DNA of 64,000 nucleotides, from the NCBI GenBank assembly GCA_013115135.1, contig JABANP010000016.1, forward strand, positions 124,001-188,000. Reading direction: 5' to 3'. The first letter of the stretch is position 1; each line of letters opens with the position of its first letter. The notes below the pieces were generated by a model. It ran no database searches. It saw only the letters and a list, made by a program, of their open reading frames with translations, and was not told where the DNA came from. Source of the stretch: Perkinsus olseni. Lineage: Eukaryota; Perkinsozoa; Perkinsida; Perkinsidae. Both the position numbers and the translations under genes were made by a program. Shown here piece after piece: positions 10,030-21,794 of this stretch.

Positions 10030-12110
10030 CTAAGCAGTCTTGCCAGATACCATCTTGCCCTTCACAATCTCGCCATACCCGATGAGACGCCAGTGCTTGT
10101 CAATGCGTCGGCTCAAAGCCAGTTTGTCACCAACGTTAGCGCAGACCTAGCGAGAGGAACATCTTCATCAACAAACAGGGACAGCCTTTTGTGTCCTTAC
10201 TGGCACAGCGAGTTGGACCTTGGCCACGGACCCCTCAGTCTTGGTACCGACGATCTGTCCACCGGCGGCAGTGCCTACAGCAAAGAGATCCACGACGGTC
10301 GGACACAGTAGCAACTCCGACTTCCGATGTTGACCATAAGAATTTCCTTGTTCTTCAGCTTGGTGATGGAAGGACCCTTATAGCCTGAACGAGACGGCAT
10401 GAAGGTGTGCGCGTGCAGAGGCGTTATTGATCCTACCTTCACCGTGCTTCGAAGCATCGGTGTCTTGCTTTACTCCCAGGAGACGACGAAGAAGATGATA
10501 CTTGATCTGAAGTTGACCGAGGGAATGACCGAGGGCGAGGCGCGTCAGACTACCGAGTACCTCGATCTGGTCATATACGTCGGGAAGGTGGCCCGGGTAG
10601 CCGAGGACGTGTCCGACCAAACGATCAGCGCGAGTCAGGGTGGGGTCCATCTGTGTACCAACGCCGATGAGACTGAGTGAAGGACAGTGAGCTCCAGGCG
10701 AGAGTATTCTCATCACTACCCTCCCGGAACAGCATACTGCAGCTCGTTGTTCTCAGCGTGGAGGCTCTTGACCTTAGTCTTGATGGCACGGCACGTCACA
10801 TGTCCTTGATCGTCCTTGCTGATGACACCGGGACGGATCTCAATCTCATCGCCAACCTAGGAAGGATACCAAGTCCAGACAACAGATCATGCAATGGACT
10901 CCCGATCACCTTCAAAACACCCTTAAGGATACTTCCACCAGCGACACCACCCATCAGCTCCTCGGCATCCTGACCTAGAATAGAGCCAACCATTGCGCCG
11001 GACCCAGAGAAGCGTAGTCAGTCTCACCAGGCTTGTTGACGTCAAACGACCGGATGATGATCATTTGAGGCGAGGAGGTGAAGTCACGGACGGGCACAGG
11101 GATCTGATCGAAGACACCATGAGGGCAATTCAAATGGGGGTTGCTGATGAGCTCACTTGAGTGCAAAGATACTCGGCCACCACGTCCAGGTTGTACCGGA
11201 GCACGGCGGAGATGGGCACCACAGGAGCAGAGTCCGCCACAGTACCCTTGACGAAGTTCCTAACAAAAATGATGAATCGAAAGCCGATTCTAGTAGCGGT
11301 AGAAGCATACCGGATATCCGCGTATTGCTGTTGAGCCTCGGCCTCGGTAACCAACTCCGACCTTGTTCTGTAGTATGATGAGATGGCGCAGTCGCATGAT
11401 CTCCACAGCGGCCAAATGCTCTGAGGTCTGTGAGGAGAAGGCAGGGTGTCCAGCACCACTCCTAGAAATCAGGTTTCAGTGTTACCTGAGGCTGAGGGCA
11501 CTTCTCGTTGGCAGCAATGAGGAGCAAGGCAGCGTCCATCACTGCTGCACCGTTAAGCATGGTGGCCATAAGGATATCATGACCAGGGCAATCGACGAAG
11601 GAGACGTGACGGACGACGACCCATTCACCATGCTCATCAGTGTAGCGATCGGGGTATGCCGAGCCGTGGGAGGTATAGCAACCTTCGAGGAGGGCACTGA
11701 TGGGCCCAGAGGGGACCGGGACCGGGCCTTACCAGGGTTGGGACAGTCGGGGTTCTGGCACTTGTATATCTTAGCGTTGGCGTATCCAAGCTTGATGGTG
11801 ATATTACGCTCCTTCTCCTGCTTGAACCGAATGGTCATAACCTGCAAGGAGACCAGTGGCCACGAGAGCTGGTCGGGCGCTACCCTACTCCCGAAAGGCC
11901 TCGAACAACCGTTGACTTGCCGTGGGCGACATGACCGATGGTACCTGCAACAGCAATTAGGTAACAGAAAGCGAGGCAACTCCCAAGGAACCTACCAACG
12001 TTGATGGTGGCTTGTCGCGAGATAACCTCGGGGGAGAGAGGTGTGAGTTTGGTGACGTCGAGGTTGGCCAAGTCCTGTACTGCAAGGCCGTCGGCAGGGG
12101 GCGCGGGCAT
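10030..12110 (-). CDS. EIF2S3: Translation initiation factor eIF2 subunit gamma
   Basis: The GTPase subunit of eIF2, which carries initiator Met-tRNA to the 40S ribosome in the cytoplasm. Thirteen short GT-AG introns (41-63 bp) can be placed by eye. Motifs in order: G1 loop [27 protein letters not shown] with the zinc-binding cysteines, G3 [25 protein letters not shown]4 region [47 protein letters not shown], and the C-terminal barrel ending GKTA. Start ATG at 12110, stop at 10030. One oddity: directly after ILQNK the frame needs one surplus G skipped (within 11355-11361); both sides are clearly eIF2-gamma. Intron 11 has two usable donors (10436 or 10442) that both keep frame. It lies tail to head with PNO1. 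Confidence 0.95.
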
Positions 12111-12285
12111 ATTGTTGATGGCAAGAAAGACAAGAGAGGACGGGCTGGTGGGCAGGAGAGAACGTAGTAGAGCGTGAAAAATCAACGCAAATTCGGAAAC
12201 AAGTGGGAGAGAGAAACGTAGTAGCAGCGAGTATCAGGATAGCAATGGTAAGGCTGCTGCTGCTGCCTGGAGGTGATGACTATAT

Positions 12286-13589
12286 CTACAGACGCTCCTG
12301 CACGCGTTTGCTGACAGTACGCAGCCTTTGGTACCTGAGAGGATGTCCCTTGGGAGACCTCAGAGTGACCGAGAGGGGATGGTATTACACTTTACTGGGG
12401 GGACTACCAAGAATCAAACTACAGATAGCGTCCCTTGCCAAGCGGATGTTGGTGAAGGAACCCAGCAGATGGATTTTATCCTCGGCCAGGACCTGATGGA
12501 GCGCATGCAGGGAGTAGCGACTCAGCACAGTCGTACTATTCGCGTCCGGGTAGAGTTTTCGATGGCGTACTTGGTCTTACCATCCTTGCCGGCGATACCT
12601 GACCAAAGACGATGAAGCAGAGGGCGACGAGTCCTGCGGTAGTACGGCCAATGCATCGGGACAGATGGTCGCCAGTGAGCCGCTTGACGTCCTTAACTTC
12701 GAAGGATTCTAGGAAAAGGTCGTCCAACCTGTAAGACAAAAATTTCCTCCCGCTCCCGACTGGTGGACAGCGTACCTCAACAAGGCGATAGCATCTTGTA
12801 TGTCGAAGCCGAGCATAAAGGCCTTGATGAAGTCAGCGCCCTTTTGAAGGGAGTTAACTTCAGCACCAGGGCCACCTGCAAAGATACTACGGTTGCGATT
12901 GGAGTGGTAGGACGCCCGGCACTACGTCTAATCTCTACGCAACGTCGCTTGGTGTTCATCCTGACTTGAAGCTTCATGTGCTGGACAAGAGGCTCTAAGA
13001 GCTTCAGCCAGCTGTTGCGAAGAGGAGTCATCCGATGGGGAGGTACCTAACACGTTGCATTGCTTCGACCTCATCCGAAACCTGCATGAGTAACCCCGTC
13101 CCGAAGATACCAATCTCCCTTTAGTACCGCAATTCTCCGAACTTCTCGCATGCCTCGTTCCTCTTCCTCAGCAGTCATTGGCTTGAAGGCCGGTTTAGAA
13201 TACCCCTCCTAAGAGCCACAATCATGCGAGGCAGCCTGTCCCGTCCCAAAAGCCTTCATCCCAACTCCGTAGTACCTTCGAGTCCGTTTCCATAGGCTCA
13301 TAGTCAACCTCGGCAGCGTTGGCTTCTACGGGGTCCAGGACGATATCCATGTCATTGTCCTCAGGACCTGCCAAGTTCATACCGTAATTTACGCTTTTTC
13401 CATCAGTTCCAGCGCCGCATACCACCCGTACTAACCGTGATAGCTCAAGCACCGCCACCCCGCAGTACCAGTCAAAGGAACGGGACCGTCCCTTTTAGTT
13501 GTCGGGCCGCGAACTCTCCGAACCGGCCCGGAGGCTGGCTGGGCTGCCTTCTTCGCGATGTCACTCCAGGATGCAGCGGCAGAAGACAT
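12286..13589 (-). CDS. PNO1: PNO1/Dim2, KH-domain pre-40S assembly factor
   Basis: PNO1 binds 18S rRNA near the 3' cleavage site with the nuclease NOB1 during 40S maturation. Eight short introns can be placed. Coding starts at 13589 ([14 protein letters not shown]) with an acidic linker, then [55 protein letters not shown], the KH core [15 protein letters not shown] (GxxG loop GKDG), [26 protein letters not shown] and LGSPPSKV, ending QERL at 12286. The last intron splits the Val codon of PPSKV. Many donors begin GTAC. No frame problems, so this gene is a useful quality control for its neighbours. Confidence 0.95.
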
Positions 13590-13880
13590 GCCAAATAATA
13601 CGTGATGGGAGTCGATGAAGAGGCGAAGAACCGACGATTATGTAGGTGTGTAAATTATTCCGGCTTAAAATATATTCGCCCACGCATAATCGTCGTCGAC
13701 TGAAATCGGGGCGGTGGTGACGAATTGACATCACTTATGCTCCCGCCGCCGAGAGTTACAGGTTGGAACGACTCCACTGGTCACCATCGCCGTAGTGGCG
13801 TCCGTGCGGACACGCAAACACGAGGTCTCGGCCAAGCTTGACGTCGCTGATTTCTTTCGGTCTAAGACTCCTTTTAATGC
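13590..13880. promoter_or_regulatory. Divergent intergenic region between PNO1 and next gene
   Basis: About 290 bp separate the PNO1 start (minus) from the first Met of the plus-strand gene at 13881, so both promoters must lie here. The part near 13650-13690 is AT-rich (ATTATTCC, AAAATATATTCG). No specific promoter element can be identified. Confidence 0.4.
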
Positions 13881-16800
13881 ATGCCACTAGTTGAATCCGC
13901 CCGCTCAGCAGCAACAGGTGGACCTCTGTCATCAGCAGCCCAGAAGGCAGTGGCAGCCCTGCAGCCTGCAGTGGTCCGACTTATCAGTACCGGACCTCGA
14001 CAGGCCCCCAACGCTGATGAGATCACCCGGGTAATACTCAGTACAGGAAAGGGGGTTATGAAGGCCCTCAGTGGCAGGTACTTCGCTCCTTCGACCAGAG
14101 GGCCATCCACTACTCCTTTGAGCTCGCCTACGTGCCTCTTGTCGCTATACTGCGGCAATCGTACAAGACGCTACCTGAGGATTCCACCATATCTTTGGTG
14201 GAAGCTCTGGCGTATCTTCTGAGCAGACTTGACCCGGCAGGTGAGTATCGAGGGCTCTGCTTACCGTCTCCGCTCACGTCATGAGGCCTCCAGAAGGTTC
14301 TCTCTCGGGCGGGCCATGAAGCTCATAAGTTTCCTTCGTGTTTGGAGGACACTAGTGGGCGAATATTTGTAAAGGTTTACGCCCCTACTAGGCCGATCAT
14401 TCTCATCGTAGATGTCAGCCAGATAATTCACGCGCAACACAGCCGCTGTATTGGTTCGTGATGTCGAATGGTTGCCGAAGACTCTCTACGTGGCATCTCA
14501 TGTTCTGTTTAGGAGAGCCCGCATTACCCGAACGAAGGCTGCAGTCGCTGTTCCCGACGGTTACCACAGCCGTCCTCTTCCCAGTAGCAGATTATCATAG
14601 CACTGATAAGTCCATTCCGGAGGAATTGGCCAGAGCTCTCACAAAGCTGGCCCAGGCTCTCGTCAAGTAGTACTAGGTTCACTGTGGGAGTCCACAGTAC
14701 TCGGTGCTCAGATACCGGAGATACTCGCCGGCGTCTTCTCGTAATCTGTATCATGTCGGTTACACGCTCCACCTGCTTCTCAACCCGCTACGTCTGGAAG
14801 GTGACAGGGAAGGTCAGGTAGGAATGGGAGGGAAGGCCACCCTCATTCCCATAGGGATGATGTTCTCTCAGGTGATGTGCTTCGAGGCCATAGGCAGCAT
14901 GGGGGAGGAGCTGGTTAGGGAGGGGGAGGACCTCGGGCAGTGGTATCCTGGAGTTGTCAGCACAATCTCGACCAACGTAATAGTCCCGGCTTGGCGCACT
15001 TACCATGTATCTTAGTGACTACTTGGTGATATGTGGCAGAAGTAGTCCTCATTTAGGTGGTGATGGACCCCCATGCCTCCCGCGCGGTGCTATCAGCAGC
15101 CTTGGATTGCTGGGGAAGGTGGCTGCCTTTCTGTGTGAGTCCTAATGTACCCGAAGGGGCGCCTCCTCCACCCAGCGTCACGGGTACAGCTGTAGCCCTT
15201 GATAAGATGATCGGAAGATTTGGTACTACAGCGGCTGAGTAACTCCCCCATTTTCAATCCCGTTGGCAGGGACCTCGACGCCGCTGCCTGCCATACCGGC
15301 ATCTCGGTTGTTGCTGAAGGCATTAGCAAGCATGCCGAGGAGTTGGGGGCAGATCCCCGAGGCCTTGGACATCATAGTAGCATCGGCAGTGGAGGAGGAG
15401 AGCTTGGCTCGGGAGGTAGTCATAGCGGGAGAGGGGAATATTCTGGTGAATTGGACGGCAGGAAAACATCTCCGCGCGAGCTCTGGAACTGATGCACTGA
15501 GCGCGCCCCACTAGCAGTTAGGATATCTGACTCACTATCGATGGTGTTTACTCGAGACTGCCGCTCCGACTGCGAATTTATTGCCTGCTCGACTCGCCCT
15601 TGTGAAGCCTCTGTTGCTGACTCTCGTCGAGGGAATGTGGGTTCACTGCATTCCTGCCGGTAAACACAGCGCCATTTCCTGCATAGTCTTCGCATCTGAT
15701 CTCTCTCCGGCTGTCAGATGGCGGGGTCCAATCGTTACAGGGAGGAGGTTGATCGTCTGGCGACCAGCAGGGCATGCCGTAGCATTGACCGGGGCCAATG
15801 GAACGTTCTAGAGGGATATGTAGTAGCGGGGGCTGCCGTGTGTCAATCGCGGGATCATCGAGCTCACCCAAAGCCACATCTATATTTACACAATGCGGAA
15901 TCTACTTTGAAGTCTCCCGGCGAACTAAAGACTTGGATCGTCGCCGTGATCACAGTGAGCCGTTCCTCGATGTTACGGGTTAGACGCGACCGTCTTTATT
16001 TCTCGGCGCAGCGGGAAGACGGGAGAGTGTCAGGTGATGGTAGCCCGGTCATCTCTGGCCGAGCGGGAGGTATGGCAGCATCTCATAACCGTGGTGAAGC
16101 CCCAGGCTGGCAATCTGAAAGACGTAAGGTTTCGTATCTTTCGCGCGGCAACATGGCGAGAGCCGTCAGGTGCTCTCGGAACGCCAGCCGTTGCATCCAG
16201 GAGAGTCGGGATCCCCAATGCCGACGCAGCAGTCGATACCGTCTCTGTGGGCTGAGGTCATAGCCGGGTTGATCGCTTTATCACCATCCATGGTTGCCCG
16301 TTCTTCAGGTTGATCGTATAACGGACCAGAGCCTAGGAAGCATCTGGCTGGGTTCGGTCTTACCAGTGCTTGAGCGCACGTGCGCTCGTATCGTGGACGC
16401 TGGGGGTAGTGAGCTCCATACAGCGCCTCGTGGGGACCTCTTCGTGTCAGATCTGACTCCGTCAAGTGCCATCGCTGATTCGACTCGGGTCTGTGCCTGC
16501 GGCTTTTACCTGTGGCTTTCTCTCTTGCCCGAGGACTACTGGCATTCAGCCAGCCTCGTCGAGTTGCTGATCAGTCGAGTTGAGGAGGACACCGAGGGGT
16601 GGGATGTAGACGATTTGGGTAAGTTGTGGTACGTAGCGGTTGGTAGAAACCCCTTGCGACGCTCAGATGACAGAGTCGAGATCTACATGATGTTGAGGGC
16701 CGTCTCCAAAGCTTCTACGGCAGTTGAGGCACTGAGTAGATCCGTCAGCACTGGCAGTGTCTCCCATCTGCTCTTCTCAGCGCCCATCCTCGCACGGCTA

Positions 16801-17338
16801 TTATGCAAACCTCTTCTGGCGTGCCTCGGTTGCGAGTTCCCGTACCTGAGGTCGGCAGCTAGCTTGGTGATGTCATCCCTTGCCTCTAAGACAGGTATGT
16901 GTCGAATACTGCCAATTACGCTATGATCCCCCATAAGCTCTCTTGCCGTTGCGTGAGGGCGACGGACACCTCGCGCCATATCGTGTCCTCTTCCAGTTGC
17001 GTGTCGTACGGTAGTGGAGAGATCCTCTCCCTTGTCAGGTGTATCGTCAGTCGGGGAACTGATATACGAAAATGCTGACAGAATCGTGGACCAAGTCGTG
17101 TAGGGACCCCACTGCTGCCCAGGGCAATGACTCGGTTCTTCTCAGATTTGTTCTCCGTCATTCTGCCAACCCCTCCTCGGCCGCCCCGCTGGTGCTAGCC
17201 TTGTCAAGATACTCCGCAGGTCGGTCATGGTATTCAACGGCCTGTCGCTGTGGCCACTCAGTGCCCTCAGATTCCCCGGAGGAAATGAGTTTCTGGTTGT
17301 CTGATATAGTCAAGGAGCTGATTAAAGTCGAATACTAA
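13881..17338 (+). CDS. Unrecognised multi-exon helical protein
   Basis: A run of plus-strand exons with coding character and GT-AG borders. Exon 1 starts MPLVESARSAATGG and after an intron near 14027-14072 continues VLRSFDQRAIHYSFELAYVP...LLSRLDPA. Later coding blocks include ERRLQSLFPTVTTAVLFPVA (about 14530-14590), DPHASRAVLSAALDCWGRWL (about 15063) and a 200-residue helical block at 16294-16890. A frame ends SDIVKELIKVEY at 17338. All-alpha composition suggests a HEAT/ARM-like scaffold, but I recognise no family and the exon chain between 14700 and 16290 is not fully resolved. It could be more than one gene. Confidence 0.45.
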
Positions 17339-17447
17339 GGACGAGACATGGGTAAGGGTCGGTCGCGGGAGGCATGCCCTTCTCCGCTCAACGCGGCGAT
17401 CAGCACGGTAGATAGTTTCTACTAACTGTACGAAGGATTAATGAGAA

Positions 17448-18891
17448 GTGGAGGTCGTGTTTGTGCGAGGTCTGGGATTTATGGTATGGCTGAGGGCAAG
17501 TTACCGTGATGTCGTAGAAAGAACGGGAGAGCTTTTGCCACCCGATATGAGGCAGTGGTCTTTTCATCAGTCTTCCTCGTCCGTGCAGGTCCTTCAGTGT
17601 CTCTCTGCAGTCCTCTGGGTCATATTCAAGGCTCAGTACCCTTCCATTCACAACCACCGTACTGCCGAGCCGTCACTATCCCAAGCCTCACCCCCACTGG
17701 AGGTCAGCTCTGAAAGAAGTCTGACCCGCTCCCTTCATTGCTGTATTAGGCTCTGTTCGCGTCACTGTCTGATGGATCTACTGCTGCGGTTTGGCAGCCC
17801 AGGACACGCGGTGACGCTATTGGTGCCACGGCCCTGAGCGACGAGGAGCTACGCCGGCCGCTGACTCCGAGCGAATGGATGGCTAAGGTGTCCCTCGAGA
17901 GAGTAAGGGATCCACAACCCTGCCTTAGCCGTTCGCAAGCACCACTCACAGGTCACGCCGGTGCTCACCGCGGCAGACTCTAGTTTACTCACGCCTGCCT
18001 TGTGGTGCGTGTCGCGAGCCCTCCCTTTGATCCCCGAGCCAGCCCGACCGGCAGCACTAGCGGACTGTTGGTCCAGTTTGAAAGCCGCATCGATGCAGCC
18101 CAGGTCGAAGTAGGCCGTCGCCGCCCCTCTTCCCAGGGCGTCTGGCATTTTTGATGGTGGTCAGGCCACACTGTCTGCTGGCGTGCCTAGCTCTCCTGTC
18201 AAATGTGTTGCTCACCTCAACGGAGTTGGCTGTATTCATGAGCAACAGGATTTGGGCAGACCTCTGGCCGGCCATCAGAAGAGTAAGTTTACGCCCACCT
18301 TTCCCTCAGTGTCCGTACGATCGTCGGGGAACACAAAGACGGCTCTGTAGGAGTCAATGCCATTGACGAGATGGCGATGATGAGCATTAGTATCAGCGCG
18401 TAGACTATATTCGCTGATGATCGTCAGCATCCGCAGTCGCATTCTTTCAGTCATGCCCCGATGTCAGGTCGATCAGCACGCCCACCACCCCGAACACTCC
18501 GTCCACGCCCGTCTTCAGCTGGCAGTGTGCAATAGTCTGGTAGACCTCTGCGCCGCCATTGCAGACACGCCGGAGCTGTCTCCGGACTCGGACTCGACAG
18601 TCAGCGAGGTGCTGGGCTACATCCTAGACAGTCTGGATGTCGAGGGAGAACGGAATGGCCTCTTGCGGCTTGCTCTTATCAAGTTGGGAATGCAAGACTT
18701 CGACTTGGTCATGAGCAGCCCCAAGCTGCCCGTGGACGTCCGGGAGGAAGTCATTCGGTGAGCCTTCATGCAGTTGCACAACGCTCTCTCTACTTCTTCT
18801 CCTCAGGGAGGTCCGGCGACACAGGAGACCGCGCATTCCCCTGCGCAACACCAGCGAGGACCTCCGACAGCTGTTCACTGTTGGAAGTTGA
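17448..18891 (+). CDS. Unrecognised coding exons, helical protein
   Basis: The clearest exon is about 18510-18760: LQLAVCNSLVDLCAAIADTP, then VLGYILDSLDVEGERNG and SSPKLPVDVREEVIR. An intron ending TCCTCAG (about 18809) leads to EVRRHRRPRIPLRNTSEDLR and a stop at 18889-18891. The upstream limit is uncertain; this may be the 3' part of the preceding gene. The Ataxin-10-like gene starts 77 bp downstream. No domain recognised. Confidence 0.4.
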
Positions 18892-18967
18892 CGTTTCCGA
18901 TCATACCAAGTGCAGCGTTGTAGTGGCTAAAGGGTGACCGATTCTCCTGGTAGTAGAGTATGTGTGA

Positions 18968-20536
18968 ATGACTGAGAACAAGATACAAGCACTGTTTGGA
19001 AGAAGCAAGGCAGATCCCGCTTTTTTGGATTCTCTTCTGAAGGACCGCCATACTCTCACTGAGGTCGTCACGGCGTGTAACGCTGGTGAGGAGGCTGCGT
19101 GCAAGCTGGTTTGTAATCTGTGCAGCAGACCAGAGGCTGAGAACGTCAGGCGGCTGTGCATAGAAGAGGACGTCATAGGGGAGTGCGTGAAGGCGCCGAC
19201 TAAGGCTAGAGTGTCGCTTCTGAGGGCGCTCATCACTGGCAATGACAAGTGCGGCGAGATGCTTTACGAGGAACTCGGAGGGAGCCCGGAAAAATTGTGA
19301 GTTTCCTCCGCGTGAGTCTTGGTGTCTCGTAGTAGTTGGCGGACCTCAGGTACTGGCTGCTGTCAAGTACCGACACGAGAGGCGACCGGGCGTGGCTGTT
19401 CCTGCTGAACTTCGGACACCTGTGGAAGTGCTACCCCGATGGTGTTCCCGTATTGCTCTACCTGACGCTGGCTAATGACATCGGCAACTCGGGTGCAGCT
19501 CCGGGCGAGGAGGTTGATGTCAGTCACTTCGCGGTCGTCCTGCTCACCGAGACCCTGCAGGACAGGCTGTCTGATATAGTAAAGTCATGGATTAGGCTGA
19601 CGCCTGAGGACCTGCAGGACTTCATCATGCGAGCTTATGCTGATACTGACACCTTCCAAGGCTCAGCGGAGGGACCGGTGAATCTTAGGTCGATGCCTAG
19701 CCAAGCCACGGTGATCTCCTTTCCTGCTGCACATACTGGAGCAAGTAGTGACTCGGGAGAATTACGAGGAGATCGCTGACTGCGTGGCGACGTTGTTGGT
19801 GATGGCCTACGCCTACTTCGAAGCGGTCTGCCATCTCCCTCAACAAGGCCTCAACGCCATGGTGCAGGACCATCGGGAAGAGCTTGGGCCTCTGGGTGAT
19901 GCTTACTATGAGGTCTTTGATGATCCCCAGGGGCTGGCCGAGGTCTATGCCCAGGTTATGACCGACTTGCTCGCCCTGGCCAATCACCTCGCCCTCAGCG
20001 AGCATCGTGACCGGGATAAGATCTCCCCGCTGGAGACGGCGGGGATCTTCTTTTCCCTCGGTATCCTTCGCGGTGTGCACTTCGTGAGGTTCCCGCAACT
20101 ACTGGGAGAGGACGACATGACGCTGCCAGACACAGTCCGGCCCGATGACGTCTATAAGTCCTCGAGAAGCGAAGCATTCAAGTTCATCTGCGATCATATA
20201 CCGGCTGCCACCATCCTCCGCCTCATAGCCAACTGCCTGGCCAACTCACCAGCAGCTCAGGACTACCTCATCAACTGCGATGAACGCCTCATTCCGACCC
20301 TCCTCTCACACTGCATTGTGGATCCCCGGGTGAGCTTTCAATGGCCCTCTCGTGCTGTGGATGCTCGGCTTCGAGTTGAACGATGACGATTCACCTACCG
20401 TCAGGTACCACTACTCCGAGAGGGAGCTGTTTTCGCTGTGGAATGTGCAACGGCTGGTAACTTGGAGATGCAGAGAATTATGGGAGACTCTCTGGGGAAG
20501 GGAGAGAAAAAGAACTGGGCAACACGGGTAGGTTGA
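18968..20536 (+). CDS. Ataxin-10-domain protein
   Basis: Starts MTENKIQALFGRSKADPAFL. Exon 1 joins across an intron of about 50 bp (GTGAGT...CCTCAG, about 19298-19349) to YWLLSSTDTRGDRAWLFLLN; a large exon follows. The C-terminal part has ILRLIANCLANSPAAQDYLI, LIPTLLSHCIVDPR and, after an intron near 20332-20402, VPLLREGAVFAVECATAGN and a stop at 20536. This order (IANxCxxxxxxQDxL, then two helices, then xPLLREWAxxAVxxxxxxN) is that of the Ataxin-10 C-terminal domain, although the usual Trp is Gly here. Ataxin-10 is an armadillo-type protein linked to cytokinesis and ciliary function; the role here is inference. The join near 19670-19745 is uncertain. Confidence 0.6.
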
Positions 20537-20655
20537 GGAGGAGGTGACGGTATCATCAGTGGGACCCTTCTCAGGAGCATATGAGATTCGTTGAAGCCCC
20601 AATCACTAAGAAAAACACTGAAGAACAACAGAACTGACTTATGACAAACGTTTCC

Positions 20656-20927
20656 TCACACGGGATCTTTGGTTGGCTTGTTAGTCTCGGCCGGCGCGGA
20701 CTCGGCTACTGGTGCACCTTCGCGCTGAAGAGAACGGAGTGGTAGACGATTTGCCTGGGGCGAGTGCTCTTCGAACCGTGGGTCACAATTTTCCTCATAA
20801 ATCAAATAATTATTTGAGCTGCGATGTTGCTCACAGATGGTGTGTCAAGTTCGAGTTCAACAATCCCGGTCATGCTGCTGGTTGTATAGCTGTCTGATTC
20901 AGCGGATCCGTGCACACGGGCCGACAT
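20656..20927 (-). CDS. Candidate tiny protein, two exons
   Basis: A small gene too short to stand out. Exon 1 starts at 20927 (MSARVHGSAESDSYTTSSMT) and runs to a GTGAGC donor after ...ELELDTPS. An acceptor C-T-C-T-T-C-A-G near 20730 leads in phase to REGAPVAESAPAETNKPTKD and a stop at 20656. The product would be about 53 residues, acidic and Ser/Thr/Pro rich. The intron contains the perfect palindrome TCAAATAATTATTTGA. No homology recognised; it could be chance. Confidence 0.35.
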
Positions 20928-21099
20928 ACCGAGAATGGGAGATGGTCACGCTAGGTGTAATCACGCTAAGGTCTGAAACATCTTCGGGACGGGACATTCC
21001 GTGGTAAGCCAGACGATGCACCCTCGAGACAGATGTTACGAAGCGTTCACGTTGCACCCGCCTCATTAACATAACTCAGAGATGACGCAAACGGTGAAA

Positions 21100-21735
21100 C
21101 TAGTCACGGCGGCTATCACGGTGGGATGAGCGTCTCGGACTCCGCCGACTCTCTTCGTCACGACTTCTGCTATCTCTGCGCCTCCTGCTGCCACTAGAGC
21201 TCCTCCTTCGCCTCCTCCGGTCCGTGCTGGCGGATCTCCTTCGGCGCCTGTCACGGCTGCGGCTTCGACTATACCGTCGACGGCGGCTCCTTTCATCAAA
21301 GCTAGACCCCCGCCGCCGAGGCGAGCGGTCATCTTGTCTATTCTCATCGCGTGGCCTTTGCTGGCGTTCTTCTGCTACTTTCAGTCTGATCTACAGCGAG
21401 GCGGTATCACAGCAAACAAGCGCGACAGGATTTACCTTCCGGTGATCGAGAGTGGCGCCATCGAGCAAGGCAATAGCGTTCCTCATGTCCGCCTCTCTAG
21501 AAAACTCGACGAAGGCGAATCCTCGGGAAGCCACTTTGTCCTCACCTGATGAGCACTCTAACAGCAGCAGCGAGTCGACAGAGACGGTACCTCCCGGCAA
21601 CCGCACTCCACAGACTTTAAGATCCTCCTCTTTGAAGAACTTCTCGATGCTCTCCTTGGTAGTTGTGTAGGAGAGGTTGCCCATGTACACCGTGCCTGTG
21701 GGTGGCTGTCTACTATTTATTAATGAATAGAGCAT
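21100..21735 (-). CDS. SR-type RNA-binding protein (RRM plus RS tail)
   Basis: An N-terminal RRM with RNP2 VYMGNLSY and RNP1 SRGFAFVEFS, then LDGATLDHRKIRLKVAEER across a 45-bp intron (GTAAAT...CTGTAG, about 21402-21446). The tail is dense in RS/SR and RD/DR dipeptides to the stop at 21100. SR proteins act in the nucleus in splice-site choice and spliceosome assembly. The start at 21735 is chosen because it gives residues just before RNP2; the gene is small (about 195 aa). A second frame over the tail is Gly/Ala-rich and is rejected because only the RS frame continues the RRM. The neighbour upstream ends 59 bp away. Confidence 0.8.
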
Positions 21736-21794
21736 AGTGTACTATACAGTACTGGGATATGAAAAAACGATGGATAATACATGAAAAATAAGTA

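Noticed and set aside
21066..21347. Gly/Ala-rich minus-strand frame (MRIDKMTARLGGGGLALMKG)
   Set aside because: It is an alternative frame of the RS tail; only the RS frame follows the RRM across the intron.
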